64,000 nt of DNA. Origin: Croceitalea dokdonensis DOKDO 023. GTDB taxonomy: Bacteria > Bacteroidota > Bacteroidia > Flavobacteriales > Flavobacteriaceae. The position numbers and the translations under genes are program-made. The notes beneath the pieces were generated by a model that was given only the letters and a program-made list of their open reading frames with translations, did not search any database and was not told where the DNA came from. The stretch spans positions 248,001 through 312,000 of the forward strand of contig NZ_LDJX01000005.1 in assembly GCF_001306415.1 (NCBI RefSeq), written 5' to 3'. This document shows positions 61,895-64,000 of this stretch, one piece after another (the stretch's first letter is position 1; every line of letters begins with the position of its first letter).

Positions 61895-62719
61895 ATGTCA
61901 GTTAGAAAATTAAAACCGATTACGCCAGGACAGCGTTTTAGAGTAGTAAATGGGTTTGACGCCATTACTACTGATAAGCCGGAGAAAAGTTTACTTGCTC
62001 CGTTAAAAAAGTCTGGCGGTAGAAACAGTCAAGGAAAGATGACCATGAGCCATAGGGGCGGTGGTCATAAGAGAAGGTATCGTATTATTGATTTCAAACG
62101 GGATAAGCAAGGTGTTGCTGCTGAAGTGAAATCTATACAGTATGATCCAAATAGAACGGCGTTCATAGCCCTTGTGGAGTATAAAGACGGGGATAAGGCG
62201 TATGTGGTAGCCCAAAATGGGTTGCAAGTGGGTCAAAAAATCGTTGCTGGTGAGGGTGCGGCCCCGGAAATCGGAAATGCTTTATTTTTAAAAGATATAC
62301 CGCTTGGGACCATCATTTCCTGTATTGAACTAAGACCTGGCCAAGGTGCGGTAATGGCACGTAGTGCCGGTACTTTTGCACAGCTGATGGCCAAAGAGGG
62401 TAAGTTTGTGACCGTTAAACTTCCATCTGGGGAAACACGTTTGATATTGGCCAATTGTCTTGCTACCATAGGGGCAGTTTCCAATTCTGACCATCAATTG
62501 CTTGTTTCCGGTAAGGCTGGAAGAAGTAGATGGTTGGGCAGACGACCACGTACAAGACCAGTGGTAATGAACCCTGTTGATCACCCAATGGGTGGTGGTG
62601 AAGGTAGGGCTTCAGGTGGTCATCCTAGGTCTAAAAACGGTATTCCTGCCAAAGGCTTTAGGACCCGTTCCAAAACCAAGGATAGCAACAGATATATCAT
62701 AGAACGTAGAAAGAAATAA
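61895..62719 (+). CDS. rplB: 50S ribosomal protein L2
   Basis: A 274-residue L2, complete. Conserved [23 protein letters not shown] near the start and the [16 protein letters not shown]-type loop near the end (here [16 protein letters not shown]), including the His that lies near the peptidyl-transferase centre. It begins 9 bases after rplW. Confidence 0.98.
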   Translation: MSVRKLKPITPGQRFRVVNGFDAITTDKPEKSLLAPLKKSGGRNSQGKMTMSHRGGGHKRRYRIIDFKRDKQGVAAEVKSIQYDPNRTAFIALVEYKDGDKAYVVAQNGLQVGQKIVAGEGAAPEIGNALFLKDIPLGTIISCIELRPGQGAVMARSAGTFAQLMAKEGKFVTVKLPSGETRLILANCLATIGAVSNSDHQLLVSGKAGRSRWLGRRPRTRPVVMNPVDHPMGGGEGRASGGHPRSKNGIPAKGFRTRSKTKDSNRYIIERRKK

Positions 62720-62730
62720 AAAGAAAGTAA

Positions 62731-63009
62731 ATGGCACGTTCATTAAAAAAAGGACCTTACGTTCATCATAGTTTAGAGAAGAAAGTTCAACAAAATGTTG
62801 ATTCTGGAAAAAAGACCGTCATTAAGACTTGGTCAAGAGCTTCCATGATTACGCCAGATTTTGTTGGTCAAACTATAGCGGTACATAATGGGAGACAGTT
62901 TGTTCCGGTATATGTAACTGAAAATATGGTGGGGCATAAATTAGGAGAATTTTCACCAACACGTTCCTTTAGGGGGCATGCGGGTGCTAAGAATAAAGGA
63001 AAAAGGTAA
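62731..63009 (+). CDS. rpsS: 30S ribosomal protein S19
   Basis: A 92-residue S19, complete: [11 protein letters not shown] start, [16 protein letters not shown] and the [18 protein letters not shown] end. It forms a complex with S13 in the 30S head. 11 bases after rplB, 3 bases before rplV. Confidence 0.98.
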   Translation: MARSLKKGPYVHHSLEKKVQQNVDSGKKTVIKTWSRASMITPDFVGQTIAVHNGRQFVPVYVTENMVGHKLGEFSPTRSFRGHAGAKNKGKR

Positions 63010-63012
63010 GCT

Positions 63013-63426
63013 ATGGGAGTTCGCAAAAAACAGATGGCTGAGAGAATAAAGGCAGAAAAAAAGGAGATGGCATTTGCCAAGCTCAACAACTGCCCTACTT
63101 CACCTAGAAAAATGAGATTGGTTGCCGATCTTGTGCGTGGTAAAAACGTTGAGATGGCATTGGCGATTTTAAGGTTCAACCCTAAAGAGGCTTCTAGAAA
63201 ACTTGAAAAGTTGCTATTGTCCGCTATTGCCAATTGGGAAGCAAAAAATGAGGATGCAAGTATTGAGGATGCAGATTTGTTTGTTAAGGAGATACGTGTG
63301 GACAGCGGCACCATGTTAAAAAGGTTGCGTCCTGCACCCCAGGGCCGTGCCCACAGAATTAGAAAACGTTCAAATCATGTGACTATGATATTGGGAGCTA
63401 ACAATAACACAGAAGCTACAGCATAA
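63013..63426 (+). CDS. rplV: 50S ribosomal protein L22
   Basis: A 137-residue L22, complete. Compared with E. coli L22 it has an N-terminal extension of about 20 basic residues ([20 protein letters not shown]) before the usual core [18 protein letters not shown]. The tunnel beta-hairpin ([20 protein letters not shown]) is intact. 1 base before rpsC. Confidence 0.97.
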   Translation: MGVRKKQMAERIKAEKKEMAFAKLNNCPTSPRKMRLVADLVRGKNVEMALAILRFNPKEASRKLEKLLLSAIANWEAKNEDASIEDADLFVKEIRVDSGTMLKRLRPAPQGRAHRIRKRSNHVTMILGANNNTEATA

Positions 63427-63427
63427 T

Positions 63428-64000
63428 ATGGGACAGAAAACGAATCCAATAGGAAATCGCTTGGGAATTATCAGAGGCTGGGAGTCTAACTGGTACGGCG
63501 GTAACGATTATGGAGATAAGTTGGCAGAGGATGACAAGATTAGAAAGTACATCCATGCGAGATTAGCCAAGGCTAGTGTTTCTAGGGTCATCATAGAACG
63601 TACGCTTAAGTTGATCACCATTACCATTACCACCGCTAGACCCGGGATTATTATCGGGAAGGGTGGTCAGGAAGTGGATAAGTTAAAGGAGGAATTGAAG
63701 AAAATCACCAACAAGGAGGTTCAAATCAATATCCATGAGATTAAAAGACCAGAAGTGGACGCCTACTTGGTAGCTGCAAGTGTTGCAAGGCAAATCGAGA
63801 GTAGAATCTCTTATCGTCGTGCGATAAAGATGGCCATTGCGGCAGCAATGAGGATGAACGCAGAAGGAATAAAGATACAAATATCTGGTCGTTTGAACGG
63901 GGCTGAGATGGCACGTTCAGAATCTTATAAAGACGGTAGGATTCCATTGTCCACCTTTAGGGCAGATATTGATTATGCGCTTGTTGAAGCCCATACCACT
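63428..64000 (+). CDS. rpsC: 30S ribosomal protein S3 (3' partial)
   Basis: The first 191 codons of S3; the gene runs off the window end. Sequence: [21 protein letters not shown]-type start, KH domain with [20 protein letters not shown] (GKGG loop), and [13 protein letters not shown]. It starts 1 base after the rplV stop codon and continues the S10 operon order. Confidence 0.97.
   Translation, partial: MGQKTNPIGNRLGIIRGWESNWYGGNDYGDKLAEDDKIRKYIHARLAKASVSRVIIERTLKLITITITTARPGIIIGKGGQEVDKLKEELKKITNKEVQINIHEIKRPEVDAYLVAASVARQIESRISYRRAIKMAIAAAMRMNAEGIKIQISGRLNGAEMARSESYKDGRIPLSTFRADIDYALVEAHTT

Overview
The window looks like a chromosomal segment from a marine-type member of the Flavobacteriaceae (Bacteroidota). 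The evidence is a T9SS type-B sorting domain followed by PorP/SprF and OmpA-like genes, a SusC/SusD pair, Bacteroidota-type promoter boxes (TTTG and TAnnTTTG), a moderate-to-low GC content and few Shine-Dalgarno sequences. I see no insertion sequence, prophage, CRISPR array, tRNA or rRNA gene. The segment is mostly core genome with several accessory clusters.

Layout. 1-3414: the end of a respiratory oxidase cluster (cytochrome oxidase subunits III and IV, a thioredoxin-fold protein, SCO copper chaperone, DUF420 membrane protein, a small CxxC membrane protein). 3579-13098: a tripartite MacAB-TolC-like export locus built as two paralogous blocks (permease, permease, adaptor) that share one ATPase and one TolC. 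Two sites of the form TGTAACA-N15-AGTC(T/A)T precede its first gene and its ATPase gene. 13204-24256: housekeeping and mixed genes (TsaB, MscS channel, a lipidated YyaL/SPATA20-like protein, dodecin, Nfu-type Fe-S carrier, a lone PorP/SprF, a vWA protein, a LytS/LytTR two-component pair, gamma-carbonic anhydrase). 24420: fabD. 25447-33336: a giant Calx-beta surface protein with a T9SS type-B C-terminus, PorP/SprF and OmpA-PD40, resembling an SprB/SprF adhesin module. 33339-35741: a small hypothetical gene, a non-canonical Nramp-like transporter, an LRR lipoprotein and a doubtful small membrane ORF.

35882-47012 is a minus-strand set of acyl-CoA genes: DUF4442, MaoC hydratase, three SDRs, two zinc-independent MDR reductases, an enoyl-CoA isomerase-like protein, an APH-type kinase, its partner acyl-CoA dehydrogenase, and a large acyl-CoA dehydrogenase. 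The kinase/dehydrogenase pair looks like a split version of mammalian ACAD10/ACAD11 and recalls LvaA/LvaC of levulinate catabolism. My best candidate for an undescribed system is therefore a 4-hydroxyacyl-CoA (gamma-hydroxy acid) degradation route in this cluster.

47164-50446: a bile acid:Na+ symporter-family gene with a one-base 3' frameshift in a C5 run, a Crp/Fnr-type regulator and an arylsulfotransferase-like lipoprotein. 50570-56504: a SusC/SusD operon with a third lipoprotein, closed by a clear terminator. 56855 to the end: a fused str-S10 ribosomal operon (rpsL, rpsG, fusA, rpsJ, rplC, rplD, rplW, rplB, rpsS, rplV, rpsC) with no tuf, a strong Bacteroidota promoter in front, and one unusually long spacer with two hairpins between rpsJ and rplC.

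All functional calls rest on reading the translated sequence and recognising families. No database search was run.
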